Below, one piece after another: positions 1 to 9,286 of a stretch of 64,000 nucleotides of DNA. Source of the DNA: Patiriisocius marinus (GTDB lineage Bacteria; Bacteroidota; Bacteroidia; Flavobacteriales; Flavobacteriaceae); assembly GCF_008974325.1 (NCBI RefSeq), contig NZ_BKCG01000001.1:1054001-1118000 (forward strand), written 5' to 3'. The notes under the pieces are model-generated. The model was not told where the DNA came from and ran no database searches. It saw nothing but the letters and a program-made list of their open reading frames with translations. A program made the translations under genes and the position numbers. Every line of letters starts with the position of its first letter. Position 1 is the stretch's first letter.

Positions 1-1607
1 CTGGATTTTTAGATGGTGAGCGTTATACTGAAAGACGTAACTACTACCATAAGCCTGTTGCTAACCTTAACTGGGATTACGAAATCAATGATAAAACAGA
101 CCTTTCTACTGTAGTATATGCTTCTTGGGGCCGCGGTGGTGGAACAGGAAGTTTAGGAAGTAGTTCTAATAGAGTTCGTTTTGATGAAGTACCTGGAGTT
201 AATGAAGAAATTGACTTTGAAACAATTCGCGAAAACAACATCGCTAATGCAGATGCAAATGGAAATGGAAACTTTGGAGATTCTTACATCCGTCGTTCTT
301 CTGTAAACAACCACAACTGGTATGGTTTACTTTCTAACTTAAACTATGAAGCTAACGAAAACTGGAATTTAAGTGTTGGTTTAGATGGTAGATTATATAA
401 AGGAGATCACTTCCGTCAAGTAAATGATTTATTAGGTCTTAATGGTTTTGTAGATAACTTTAGAACTGATCGTCCAGATGACTATACTTTTACTGAAGAA
501 TATGAAGCAGACCCATGGTCAGCACTTTTCAATACTGCTGACGAAGCAAACCGTACTCAATATGACTACAGTGAAAACATCAACTACATTGGTGGTTTTG
601 GACAAGCTGAATATGTAAATGATGCGTTTTCTGCATTCTTTCAAGGAGCAGTTTCAACTCAGTCATTTCAAAGAACAGGTCGTTTCACAGGTAGTGAAAT
701 TGATGGTGTTAATGGATTAGGTGAATCTGAAAAAATTAGCAAAGTTGGTTACAACTTAAAAGGTGGACTTGGATATTCAATTAATGATGCAAGTACATTC
801 TTTGCAAATGCAGGATACTACTCAAGACAACCTTTCTTAGATAATATCTTCCAAGATATTAGAAACTCTAACGCTTTAGCTTCTGTAGATGTTGACAATG
901 AAGAAATTGTTGGTTTTGAAGCTGGTTACCGTTACAAAAAAGGAAATATCCGTATTAACTTAGATGCTTACCGTACTGAGTGGGGTAATCGTTTTGTTTC
1001 TACTGGAGGACAAACTACAATTGATGGAAATGAAGTGTTTTTCACAGATCGTTTTACTGATGTAACTCAAATCCATACAGGTTTCGAATTTGATTTTGAA
1101 TACCGTCCAGATCACGATATCTACAGATTAAAAGGATATGGTTCAATTGGAAACTGGGAATTTGATGGTGAAACTCCTTTCACACGTCAAGACAACGAAA
1201 CTCTTGAGTTTATCACACTAGATGATAATACATTAGATCTTTCAGGTGTGAAAGTTGGTCGTGCTCCACAAACATCTTTTGGTGCTGGATTAGTAATCAA
1301 CGTTTGTGAAGGTTTAAGTATTGATGGTGACTATAACGTTTATACTGATTTATATGCTCAAATCGATGCAGATGATGTTGTTGAAAATGCTCAAAATGGT
1401 TTAAGAACTCAAGCTGATCGTTTAGACGGATACGGTTTATTAGACTTAGGTTTAACTTACAAGTTTAACTTTGGTGGAAATAGATTGACATTTAGAGCTA
1501 ATGCTTACAATGCAACTAATGAAGCTTATGTTTCTAGACAAGATAACTTTGGTATCTCTGTAGGTAATGGTCGTACTTACAATGCAAGTATGCGTTACAG
1601 CTTCTAA
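1..1607 (+). CDS. TonB-dependent receptor, C-terminal part (5' end outside window)
   Basis: An open frame runs from base 3 without a stop to TAA at 1605-1607, so about 534 C-terminal residues of a larger protein are visible. The sequence is a series of alternating aromatic/polar beta-strands (for example GFEAGYRYKKGNIRINLDAY), asparagine-rich loops and a terminal strand ending in SMRYSF. A C-terminal aromatic residue is typical of outer-membrane beta-barrels recognised by BAM. It resembles the complete receptor at 3477-6335 in strand pattern and barrel organisation. The role would be TonB-energised import of an unknown ligand across the outer membrane. Plug and signal peptide are not visible, so the substrate cannot be inferred. 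A GTG at 1035 is internal to this frame and is not a real start. A strong terminator follows at 1630. Confidence 0.85.
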   Translation, partial: GFLDGERYTERRNYYHKPVANLNWDYEINDKTDLSTVVYASWGRGGGTGSLGSSSNRVRFDEVPGVNEEIDFETIRENNIANADANGNGNFGDSYIRRSSVNNHNWYGLLSNLNYEANENWNLSVGLDGRLYKGDHFRQVNDLLGLNGFVDNFRTDRPDDYTFTEEYEADPWSALFNTADEANRTQYDYSENINYIGGFGQAEYVNDAFSAFFQGAVSTQSFQRTGRFTGSEIDGVNGLGESEKISKVGYNLKGGLGYSINDASTFFANAGYYSRQPFLDNIFQDIRNSNALASVDVDNEEIVGFEAGYRYKKGNIRINLDAYRTEWGNRFVSTGGQTTIDGNEVFFTDRFTDVTQIHTGFEFDFEYRPDHDIYRLKGYGSIGNWEFDGETPFTRQDNETLEFITLDDNTLDLSGVKVGRAPQTSFGAGLVINVCEGLSIDGDYNVYTDLYAQIDADDVVENAQNGLRTQADRLDGYGLLDLGLTYKFNFGGNRLTFRANAYNATNEAYVSRQDNFGISVGNGRTYNASMRYSF

Positions 1608-1629
1608 TTCTTAGAAACTATAATATAGG

Positions 1630-1662
1630 AATGCCGCCTTCTTCTTGAAGGCGGCATTTTTT
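1630..1662 (+). terminator. Rho-independent terminator of the TonB receptor gene
   Basis: A GC-rich hairpin (arm ATGCCGCCTT at 1631-1640, partner AAGGCGGCAT at 1648-1657, short loop) is followed by a run of T. It lies 23 bases after the receptor stop codon. Confidence 0.9.
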
Positions 1663-1706
1663 ATACATAAATATGTACATTTACAGAACAAATTAAAATT
1701 TAGATT

Positions 1707-2150
1707 ATGGTTTATAATACGCTTCAATTTATACATTCTTATTGGGCTTACTTAGTGGTAGTTGTGGTTGTTTTAGCAACAATTAACGCGCTACACGGGC
1801 ACTTTACAAAAAAAGAATACAGTTATAAGGATTTTAGATTATCGTTGTTTGCATTGATTGTAACGCATATTCAATTGCTTATTGGTTTAATCTTGTATTT
1901 TGTTTCACCATTAGGATTTCAATCAATTAAGAATAACGGGATGGCTGTAGTAATGAAGGATTCATTATTGCGTTTATATGCCGTTGAGCACATTACAGTT
2001 ATGATTTTAGCTATTGTATTTATTACGGTAGGATATTCAAAACATAAGAAGAAACTGACATCGCAGCCTAAGTTTAAAACACTAGCTATATTCTATACAA
2101 TAGCATTGGTTTTATTATTAAGCCGAATCCCTTGGGCACAGTGGTTTTAA
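1707..2150 (+). CDS. Small four-helix inner-membrane protein, function unknown
   Basis: The 147-residue protein has four hydrophobic helices at about residues 11-29, 44-66, 91-110 and 124-141. Several histidines sit in or next to helices (H10, H30, H32, H54, H95). Short proteins of this layout in Bacteroidota are often labelled cytochrome b-like membrane proteins. The histidines would allow haem binding, but nothing in the sequence proves it. The ATG at 1707 follows an A/T-rich leader, and no other start fits better. It stands alone between two terminators and is convergent with the secreted nuclease gene. The fold call is secure; the function is not recognised. Confidence 0.75.
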   Translation: MVYNTLQFIHSYWAYLVVVVVVLATINALHGHFTKKEYSYKDFRLSLFALIVTHIQLLIGLILYFVSPLGFQSIKNNGMAVVMKDSLLRLYAVEHITVMILAIVFITVGYSKHKKKLTSQPKFKTLAIFYTIALVLLLSRIPWAQWF

Positions 2151-2234
2151 TCCGAAATTTTATTAATTGAATATTTGCTAATACTGTATTTACACTTTGG
2201 CCTTTTAATAATAACCTCGGAATATAGTATAAAA

Positions 2235-2277
2235 AAAGCTGAAATCTTCCCAACGGAAAATTTCAGCTTTGCTTTTT
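2235..2277. terminator. Bidirectional terminator between convergent genes
   Basis: An 11-bp hairpin (AAAGCTGAAAT at 2235-2245 with ATTTCAGCTTT at 2260-2270) is flanked by an A run on the left and a T run on the right. It can therefore end transcripts from both the small membrane protein gene and the nuclease gene. Confidence 0.85.
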
Positions 2278-2293
2278 TAAACTAATTTGAAAT

Positions 2294-3346
2294 TTAATTT
2301 TTCTCCTTAAGTAAGTAAACAAAAACAGGGAAATGATCACTATAACCACCAGTGAAAGAGCCATTACCAAAACTACGGTAAGGGTATCCTTTATACTGAC
2401 CTCTTGGGTTAGCTAGGTAAGATGGGTTATAAATTCCTGCTTTGTAAAAGCGGTAACTTGAATAGTCTTTTTTAGTTAACTCAGCTGATATAATCATTTG
2501 ATCAAATAAATTCCAACCATCTCTCCAAGCAAGAGTTCCAAGACCTTCCTTGAACATATTCTCCATTGGGTTGTAAAGTTGTTTCATTTGTAATCCGTCA
2601 CGTTCACTTTTAGGTTTTAATACATCACGAACGCTCGGGCTAGTAGGATCATCGTTTAAATCTCCCATAGTAATAATTTTAGCATATGGCTCATCTACAA
2701 AAATGGAGTCCATAATATGCTTATTTAATTTAGCTGCACTAATACGTTTTTGGCGACTGCGTGCTTCTCCACCACTACGAGATGGCCAGTGATTTACAAT
2801 AAAGTGCATTTTTTCACCATCTAGCATTCCGCTAACTACAAGTTGGTCACGTGTAAAAATGCGTTTAGTTGTTTCTACATTGTCATATATAATGAGTTCA
2901 TGTGCTTTATAGTTTGTAGGTGTGAAAAGGCGTTTTTGATATAATAATGCAACATCGATTCCACGTCTGTCTGGGGAATCAAATTGAATGATGCCGTAGT
3001 CCTTTTTAAGTAATGGTTCTTGATTTACAAGATCCTCTAGAACTTTTCTGTTTTCTGTTTCGCAAAGACCAATAATTGCAGGAGTAGTTCCTGTAACATC
3101 AGCACCAATCTCAGAAATTACTTTTGCCATGTTTTTAACTTTAGCAGCATAAATTTCTTCTGTCCAATGATCTTTTCCGTCTGGTGTGCGGTCATCATCG
3201 TACGTAATTGGGTCGTTTTCAGTGTCAAATAAGTTTTCAACGTTATAAAAGGCAATTGTGTTAACCTTATATTCTTTTTTTTGTTGTGCATTTACTAATG
3301 TAAAAGCGAAGAATAATAAGAAGAAAAGAGGTGATTTAAAATTCAT
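2294..3346 (-). CDS. Secreted endonuclease/exonuclease/phosphatase (EEP) family protein
   Basis: The 350-residue protein starts with a Sec signal peptide (about residues 1-20, cleavage after VNA before QQ). The EEP (DNase I-like) fold follows, with recognisable metal and catalytic motifs: FYNVENLFDTEND near the N-terminus, IIGLCETEN (metal Glu), IVNHWPSRSGG, MGDLNDDPTSPSV (Asp/Asn pair), WNLFDQMI and GYSDHFPVFV (terminal Asp-His). The family hydrolyses phosphodiester bonds in nucleic acids or small phosphate esters. Export to the periplasm or surface suggests use of extracellular nucleic acid, but the substrate is inferred. It is divergent from a TonB receptor plus DUF5689 lipoprotein and is a paralogue of the gene at 16154-17128, which has no signal peptide. 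Confidence 0.85.
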   Translation of the reverse strand: MNFKSPLFFLLFFAFTLVNAQQKKEYKVNTIAFYNVENLFDTENDPITYDDDRTPDGKDHWTEEIYAAKVKNMAKVISEIGADVTGTTPAIIGLCETENRKVLEDLVNQEPLLKKDYGIIQFDSPDRRGIDVALLYQKRLFTPTNYKAHELIIYDNVETTKRIFTRDQLVVSGMLDGEKMHFIVNHWPSRSGGEARSRQKRISAAKLNKHIMDSIFVDEPYAKIITMGDLNDDPTSPSVRDVLKPKSERDGLQMKQLYNPMENMFKEGLGTLAWRDGWNLFDQMIISAELTKKDYSSYRFYKAGIYNPSYLANPRGQYKGYPYRSFGNGSFTGGYSDHFPVFVYLLKEKN

Positions 3347-3393
3347 CTATTCAGTATATTAAGTTATTGTAAACTGTATTACAAAAGTTTTGC

Positions 3394-3401
3394 CAAAAGT
3401 A
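3394..3401 (-). promoter_or_regulatory. Candidate -7 element for the secreted nuclease gene
   Basis: TACTTTTG on the minus strand matches the Bacteroidota -7 consensus TAnnTTTG and ends 48 bases before the nuclease start. I could not find a well-spaced upstream TTG, so this is a partial promoter match. Confidence 0.4.
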
Positions 3402-3421
3402 AATAATTCGCAATTAAAAAG

Positions 3422-3429
3422 TACCTTTG
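3422..3429 (+). promoter_or_regulatory. Candidate -7 element for the TonB receptor/DUF5689 operon
   Basis: TACCTTTG matches TAnnTTTG and lies 47 bases before the receptor ATG. A TTTTG at 3388-3392 is the nearest -33-like sequence, but its 29-base spacing is longer than usual. Confidence 0.45.
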
Positions 3430-3476
3430 CTCGCGATTGATAACAATTAATTAATTTAAACACTTAAAATTTCAGA

Positions 3477-6335
3477 ATGAGAAAATTCACAGGTACTTTC
3501 TTTGCACTGTTTTTCGCTACAGGGTTTCTTGTAGCTCAAAATGCAGTTGTGAAGGGAAGAGTCGTGGACAGTAACTCTAGTGATGTCGTTCCAGATGTAA
3601 CGATAACAATTCAAGCTAGTATTTACGAGGCTATGACTGACGCAAAAGGACTTTTTAACATTGAGAGTATGGAACTTCCACAAGGAGAACAAGTACTTCT
3701 TGTTAGAAAAGAGGGGTACAACTCACAACGTATTCCAATTACTATTCAAAATGGTAAAACGTTAAATCTAGACCCTATTTTATTAGAAATTGATTTAACT
3801 GATATCGAAGCTCAGATAGGAGTAATAAGCTTAAGTGATAATGAACTTTCTGACGATGATGGAACTTCATTTAATGTGTCTGGACTTTTACAAGCTTCTA
3901 GAGATGCATTTTTAAATGCTGCTTCTTTTGATTTTAGCGCAACGTTTTTTAGACCTCGTGGTCTTGATAACGCTAACGGTAAAGTTTTAATTAATGGTCT
4001 TGAAATGAACAAGCAATTTACAGGTCGCCCACAATGGGGGAACTGGGGTGGCTTGAATGATGTACAGCGTAATAGGGAATTCTCCATGGGTTTAACTGCT
4101 AATGACTATACTTTTGGTGATGTTGCAGGGACAACGAACATTGTGATGAGAGCTTCTCAATACCGTCAAGGTGGACGTGTTTCATACGCATCTTCAAACA
4201 GAAGTTATAGAGGTAGAATTATAGGAACTTATAATAGCGGGTTAATGCAGAACGGATGGGCATACTCATTTTCTGTTGCTCGTCGTTATGGTGATGAAGG
4301 TTACCAAGAAGGAACAGTATATGACGCTAACTCGTTTTTTGCTTCAGTAGAGAAAAAAATTAATGACGAGCACAGTTTAAACTTTACAGCATTTTATACG
4401 CCTAACCGTCGTGGACGTTCTACAGCGATTACTGAAGAGCAACGTGATTTAAAAGGAATTCAATACAATCCTAACTGGGGTTACCAAGATGGAGAAATAC
4501 GCAACAGCCGTATTCGTGAAATTGAAGAGCCTGTTTTTATGTTAAACCACTATTGGACACTTAACGAGAAAACAACTTTAAATACAAACATAGGATACCA
4601 AACAGGAACTATCAAAAATAGTAGAATTGATAATAACGGAACACGTTTATTATCTACTCTAGATGGTCAAAATTTTTACTCAGGTGGTGCGCGTAATATT
4701 TCAGGTAACTATTACCAAAGACTACCTAGTTATTTTTTACGTTTTGATAACCCTACATCTTATAACTATCAGCAAGCATATCTTGCTAGAGAAGAGTTTG
4801 TAGCTGATGGACAGATTCCTTGGAATACTATTTATGATGCAAATATTGATAACGACGGAAACGCTCGTAATTCCACTTATATCTTACAAAATGATGTAAA
4901 TAAGGACAATCAATTCCAGTTTAACTCTATTTTATTCTCTCAAATTTCAGAAAACATAGCGCTTAATGCTAATGTAGCTTTTAGAAATTTAAAGAGTGAA
5001 AATTACGCTGAAGTTAGTGACCTTTTAGGAGGAAATGGATATTTAGATATCGATACTTTTTCTCAAGATGCGTCTGGTGATGGATCTGCAACCACAACTG
5101 ATGACAGTTTTGTACAGAGTGATGTGCGTAACCCAAACCGTATTGTAGGTGTTGGTGATCGTTACAAATACAACTTTGAATTAGATGCAACAACAATTTC
5201 TGGTTTTGCTCAAGCACAATTTAAATACTCTTTAGTAGATTTTTATGCAGCTGTAAACGGAGGAACTACTTCATACCAGCGTAACGGTTTGTACGAAAAT
5301 GGAAACTTTCAAGGGAATAATAGATCTTTTGGGGAAAGTGAAAAACTTGATTTTACAAACTACGGTATAAAAGGTGGTGCAACTTATAAAGTTACAGGTA
5401 GACACTTAATAGATATTAATGCAGGATACTTAACTAAAGCACCAAGTATTAGAAACTCATTTAGCAACTCTCGCCAAAATAATGATGTTGTTCGTAATCT
5501 TGAAACTGAGAAAATTCAGAATCTTGATTTAAGCTATATATTCCGTTCGCCAATTGTAAAAGCAAGGTTAACTGGTTTTTATAATAAAGTTAATGATCAA
5601 ACGGACATCAATTTTTACTTTACTGAATCAGTAAGAAATGCTGATGGTGATGGAACTTTTGTACAAGAAGTATTAACAGGAATTGAATCTAGACGTGCAG
5701 GGGCAGAGTTTGGTATTGAAGCACAAGTTACACCAACGATTAAATTAAAAGGTGCGGCTTCTATGGCACAGTATGTTTACACTAACAACCCAGACCAATA
5801 TTTTACTAGTGATGACTTTGATGCATTTAGAGAATTAGGTGATGGAACAACTAATTTGAAAAACATACACGTTGCTGGTGGTCCAGAAAACGCATACCAA
5901 TTAGGATTTGAATACAGAGATCCAGATTTTTGGTGGGTAGGTGTAACAGGAAACTACTTTAGTAATGCGTATGTAGATGTAAGTTCATTACGTCGTAATG
6001 ATAATTTTGCAACCGATGTTGATGGACAAATATTTAATGATTACGATCCAGAAGTTGCTCAGGATTTATTACAGCAAGAACAATTAGATAGTTATTCATT
6101 AGTAAATGTTGTAGGTGGAAAATCTTGGAAAATAGATGACTACTATGTAGGGTTTTTTGCAACTATTAATAATGTGTTTGATACACGTTATAGAACTGGA
6201 GGATTTGAAGATTCAAGAGTAGGAGACTACCGTGGATTAGTTGAAGAATCTAATAGAGAAACTGCAGTGTTCTCAAATAGATACTTCTATGGATACGGTA
6301 CCACGTACTACCTTAACTTGTACGTAAGATTTTAA
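3477..6335 (+). CDS. TonB-dependent receptor with carboxypeptidase-regulatory-like N-terminal domain
   Basis: The 952-residue protein has a signal peptide (residues 1-20, ending FLVAQ) and a CarboxypepD_reg-like beta-sandwich (about 22-110, beginning AVVKGRVVDSNSSDVVPDV). A plug-like region follows (about 120-240, with VLINGLEM and GTTNIVMR), then a long outer-membrane beta-barrel ending in YYLNLYVRF. This is the SusC-like architecture common in Flavobacteriaceae, used for TonB-driven import of large or complexed substrates. The next gene, 29 bases downstream, encodes a surface lipoprotein, so the two probably form one receptor-lid unit. A secreted nuclease is divergent. The ATG at 3477 gives a perfect signal peptide. 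Ligand is not known; nucleic-acid-derived material is a guess from context. Confidence 0.9.
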   Translation: MRKFTGTFFALFFATGFLVAQNAVVKGRVVDSNSSDVVPDVTITIQASIYEAMTDAKGLFNIESMELPQGEQVLLVRKEGYNSQRIPITIQNGKTLNLDPILLEIDLTDIEAQIGVISLSDNELSDDDGTSFNVSGLLQASRDAFLNAASFDFSATFFRPRGLDNANGKVLINGLEMNKQFTGRPQWGNWGGLNDVQRNREFSMGLTANDYTFGDVAGTTNIVMRASQYRQGGRVSYASSNRSYRGRIIGTYNSGLMQNGWAYSFSVARRYGDEGYQEGTVYDANSFFASVEKKINDEHSLNFTAFYTPNRRGRSTAITEEQRDLKGIQYNPNWGYQDGEIRNSRIREIEEPVFMLNHYWTLNEKTTLNTNIGYQTGTIKNSRIDNNGTRLLSTLDGQNFYSGGARNISGNYYQRLPSYFLRFDNPTSYNYQQAYLAREEFVADGQIPWNTIYDANIDNDGNARNSTYILQNDVNKDNQFQFNSILFSQISENIALNANVAFRNLKSENYAEVSDLLGGNGYLDIDTFSQDASGDGSATTTDDSFVQSDVRNPNRIVGVGDRYKYNFELDATTISGFAQAQFKYSLVDFYAAVNGGTTSYQRNGLYENGNFQGNNRSFGESEKLDFTNYGIKGGATYKVTGRHLIDINAGYLTKAPSIRNSFSNSRQNNDVVRNLETEKIQNLDLSYIFRSPIVKARLTGFYNKVNDQTDINFYFTESVRNADGDGTFVQEVLTGIESRRAGAEFGIEAQVTPTIKLKGAASMAQYVYTNNPDQYFTSDDFDAFRELGDGTTNLKNIHVAGGPENAYQLGFEYRDPDFWWVGVTGNYFSNAYVDVSSLRRNDNFATDVDGQIFNDYDPEVAQDLLQQEQLDSYSLVNVVGGKSWKIDDYYVGFFATINNVFDTRYRTGGFEDSRVGDYRGLVEESNRETAVFSNRYFYGYGTTYYLNLYVRF

Positions 6336-6364
6336 TCAAAAAATAAAATTTAAATATAATAACG

Positions 6365-7795
6365 ATGAAAACATTTAATTTTTACAAAATAATTGCACTG
6401 TTTGTTGCTGCTACATTTGTAGTTTCGTGTGTACAGGATGATGAATTTGACATTCCTAACACAGCAGTTGAGGCTCCAAATCTTGAAGGTGATGTTATTA
6501 CTATCGATGCATTATACAATGCATTACAACAAGAGATTGCCAACAATGGAAATGAAACATTAACATATGCTGAGTCTAATTTATTCATTGAAGGATATGT
6601 TGTTTCAAATGACGAAGCTGGAAATTTCTTCGAAGAAATTATCATGCAAGACAAAGCATCTAATCCTACAAGAGGAGTACGTGTTTTAATAGATGTTAGC
6701 CCATTATTTACATATGTAGAATTCGGAAGAAAAGCATATGTTAAGTTAGATGGACTTACAGTAGGTTTTTCTAATGGAGTACTTACTTTAGGAATTCAAG
6801 ATGGTACTTCAGCTGAAAAAATACCAGAAGCACTATTAGGGGAATATTTAATTAGAGACCCTGAAGTTGCAACTATTGAACCTAAAGTATTAACGTTTTC
6901 AGATTTTAATGATGATAACGTAAACCAATACATTCGTTTAAATAATGTACAGTTTGAAGCGAGCCAAGTTTTAGGAGATAATCCTCAAACGTATGCAGGT
7001 GGCGCAGAAGATCAATTTGACGGAGAACGTGTTTTAGAAAGCTGTGAATCTGGTCAAACAGTTGTTTTCAGCACAAGTACTTTTGCAGATTATAAGTCTT
7101 TATTATTACCTGCAGGTAGTGGAACATTAGATGGACTATTAACTAAGAACTTTTTTGGAGAAGAATTTAATGTAACTGTAAATGATCCAACAACAGTTGC
7201 ATTAGATAATGATGAGCGTTGTGATCCTGAGCAAGTAGATTGTGGTCTTGCAACAGCTACAGGTTCAAATGTATTATTTACTGATTTCTTTGAAACTCAA
7301 GCTCAAAACTCACCAATTACAGGAAATGGATGGACAAACTTTATTGAAGAAGGAACAGAAAGTTGGGAAGCTTATTCTGATACTGGTACAAATGCATCTT
7401 TAGGTATTTCAGCAAGAATGGGTTCCTTTAATTCTGGTGATGATAGTTCAATAGGTTGGTTAGTAACACCAGCAATTGATTTTGATGCGCAAGAAGGTGA
7501 AACATTCAGTTTTCAATCATCTAACAGTTTCTCAGATGGTAGTGAAATGCAAGTATTAATTTCATTAGATTGGGATGGTACTGCTGCAAATATCCCTAGT
7601 GCAAACTGGAGTGAATTACCAGCTGCTTTTATTGTAGGTGATGATGATTTCTTTGGAGATTGGTTTCCTTCAGGAAACGTAAGCTTAGACTGTATAGAAG
7701 GTACTGGTCACATCGCTTTTAAATATATTGGTGGTGGAAATGCAGATATTGATGGAACTTATGAAATTGATGAAATAGAGATTCGTTCAAACTAA
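6365..7795 (+). CDS. DUF5689-domain surface lipoprotein with C-terminal adhesin-like domain
   Basis: The 476-residue protein has a lipoprotein signal (cleavage before the Cys in VVSCVQDDEF). The acidic residues just after the Cys resemble the Bacteroidota surface-export signal. Residues about 35-285 match DUF5689, an OB-like domain (ITIDALYNAL, LFIEGYVVSNDEAGNF). Residues about 300-476 form a jelly-roll of the choice-of-anchor J/cleaved-adhesin type (ENFGWTN-like: ITGNGWTNFIEEGTESW, WLVTPAIDFD). It sits directly behind the TonB receptor and ends at a strong terminator, so the two form an operon. It likely acts at the cell surface as the partner of the receptor. Substrate is unknown. Confidence 0.85.
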   Translation: MKTFNFYKIIALFVAATFVVSCVQDDEFDIPNTAVEAPNLEGDVITIDALYNALQQEIANNGNETLTYAESNLFIEGYVVSNDEAGNFFEEIIMQDKASNPTRGVRVLIDVSPLFTYVEFGRKAYVKLDGLTVGFSNGVLTLGIQDGTSAEKIPEALLGEYLIRDPEVATIEPKVLTFSDFNDDNVNQYIRLNNVQFEASQVLGDNPQTYAGGAEDQFDGERVLESCESGQTVVFSTSTFADYKSLLLPAGSGTLDGLLTKNFFGEEFNVTVNDPTTVALDNDERCDPEQVDCGLATATGSNVLFTDFFETQAQNSPITGNGWTNFIEEGTESWEAYSDTGTNASLGISARMGSFNSGDDSSIGWLVTPAIDFDAQEGETFSFQSSNSFSDGSEMQVLISLDWDGTAANIPSANWSELPAAFIVGDDDFFGDWFPSGNVSLDCIEGTGHIAFKYIGGGNADIDGTYEIDEIEIRSN

Positions 7796-7810
7796 TTAAT
7801 ATATTACATA

Positions 7811-7842
7811 TAAAAGGCGCTCTGTAAAGGGCGCCTTTTTTT
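7811..7842 (+). terminator. Terminator of the TonB receptor/DUF5689 operon
   Basis: A stem AAAAGGCGC (7812-7820) pairs with GCGCCTTTT (7831-7839). The stem extends inward to a GTAA tetraloop and is followed by T residues. Confidence 0.9.
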
Positions 7843-7893
7843 ATGCTGAAATTTTAAGAACTTCGGAAATATTAAAACCAATACTAATTGTGA

Positions 7894-9165
7894 TTAATCA
7901 TCAATCTCCGTATCAGGTAATTCCAAAACCGAAGAAGTTTCAAGCTCATTACCAGCAATCCCTTTTATAGAGCCAAAGAGTGCTGAGATATTTTCCTGCA
8001 CCACCCAAATCTGTTTCTCGCGGGAAGCCCAAATTTTGTGCATTGCCTTCTTTTCAGAATTTAATTGATTGATCATTCCGTCATAGTTTTCTACAATACG
8101 TTTAATGTTCTGTACAAACTCATTACTTGTTAAATAAGTATAGAGTAATTCCATTTTATCACCTTTATTTTCCTCACTGGATTTTACAGATTGAGTTTTA
8201 AGTAACATTTCTCGTAATACAAATGATACACTTTTAACTTCGTGAAATCCGCAAATCCAAACACCGTCTTTCTCCCCAAAACGATCCATATCGCTTGGAA
8301 AAGTTTCGGTTACCAATACTGCAATATCTGCCTTACATTTAATTTGATCTTGTTTTAATTTGTCAATCCAGTCGTTTGCAAAGTTTTTAGTTCGTTTACT
8401 TTCGTAAACTATAGCACCACAATTTTGTTGACGAATATTTACAACGCGCTGTATGCAGTCTGCGCCCCTAATTCCTTTACCTACCTCTTCTATTCGATCA
8501 AATGGATACGTTGCAGATAAAAGTTCCTCTAAAGCGAGTTCTTGCACTTCTCCTTGCATTTGCATTGATCCTTGTTCCGCTTTTCGTTTCATCTCATCGA
8601 TAAGCTTTTTTTGATCGTCTAATTGTTTCTGGTATTCACGCTCTTTAAGCAGGTTAGCTTCTTTTTCTTTCGCTCTCGCTTTATCTTCAATCTCTTTCTG
8701 CTTTTCTAAAAGTTCTTTTTGAATATTTAGATGTAGTTCTTCGGCTTTTTCTTTTAATTCATTTTCACGTTTTAACAAGTCAATTTCAGCAGTTTTTAAT
8801 TGTCTGTTTTCTGCTTTTCGTTTGTCATTTTCTTCTTGTAATGCCTTAAGTTGTTGCTCAAAAGTTTCTTTTGTGGATTTTGAAATTTTTTCTTTTTCAG
8901 CTATAATTCGTTGTTCTAGTTTTTCTTTGAACAATTCGTTTTCACGTTCTTTTTTAGCTTCAAACTCGGTTTGAGCTTTTTCTAGTTTTTCACGTTCTTG
9001 ATTGATTGTCTCAGCTAGTTTTGCTTTTTCTTTTTTGAATACTTCGGCTTGTTCGGCAACTTTTCTTTCGTATTCGGCTTTGAATTGTGCTTGTAGTTTT
9101 CCAGATAGTGCTTCTTCTACATCAAATTGATGAGCACAATTAGGGCATTGTATTTTATCAGTCAT
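7894..9165 (-). CDS. DUF2130 domain protein with zinc ribbon and coiled coil
   Basis: The 423-residue protein begins with a short CPNCAHQF ribbon-like motif (a CxxC with no visible second pair). A long charged coiled coil follows (about residues 30-205, rich in Lys/Glu), then the DUF2130 domain (about 215-400). The domain contains GKGIRGADCIQ and IVYESKRTKNF; the E-S-K element fits the PD-(D/E)XK nuclease-like fold proposed for this family. No biochemical role is established for it that I know of. The layout suggests a DNA-associated protein, somewhat like RmuC. It is a single gene, flanked by the terminators of both neighbouring units. Confidence 0.85.
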   Translation of the reverse strand: MTDKIQCPNCAHQFDVEEALSGKLQAQFKAEYERKVAEQAEVFKKEKAKLAETINQEREKLEKAQTEFEAKKERENELFKEKLEQRIIAEKEKISKSTKETFEQQLKALQEENDKRKAENRQLKTAEIDLLKRENELKEKAEELHLNIQKELLEKQKEIEDKARAKEKEANLLKEREYQKQLDDQKKLIDEMKRKAEQGSMQMQGEVQELALEELLSATYPFDRIEEVGKGIRGADCIQRVVNIRQQNCGAIVYESKRTKNFANDWIDKLKQDQIKCKADIAVLVTETFPSDMDRFGEKDGVWICGFHEVKSVSFVLREMLLKTQSVKSSEENKGDKMELLYTYLTSNEFVQNIKRIVENYDGMINQLNSEKKAMHKIWASREKQIWVVQENISALFGSIKGIAGNELETSSVLELPDTEIDD

Positions 9166-9210
9166 TATTCTCGGCTTTTAATATTTCAGAAGTAAAGGTC
9201 ATAATAAAAT

Positions 9211-9254
9211 ACAAAAAACCCTCACAAAATAGCGGTGCTATTTTAATGAGGGTT
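9211..9254 (-). terminator. Terminator of the PorP/OmpA unit
   Basis: On the minus strand, a two-part hairpin (AACCCTCA 9217-9224 with TGAGGGTT 9247-9254, inner AAAATAGC/GCTATTTT) is followed by a T run. It lies 33 bases past the OmpA-family stop. Confidence 0.8.
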
Positions 9255-9286
9255 CTAGCTTTTGGTTGGTAAGCTATTTATTTAGA

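Noticed and set aside
1035-1607. Separate 190-residue gene starting with GTG
   Set aside because: The frame continues open upstream to the window edge with continuous beta-barrel sequence, so this is the end of a TonB receptor.
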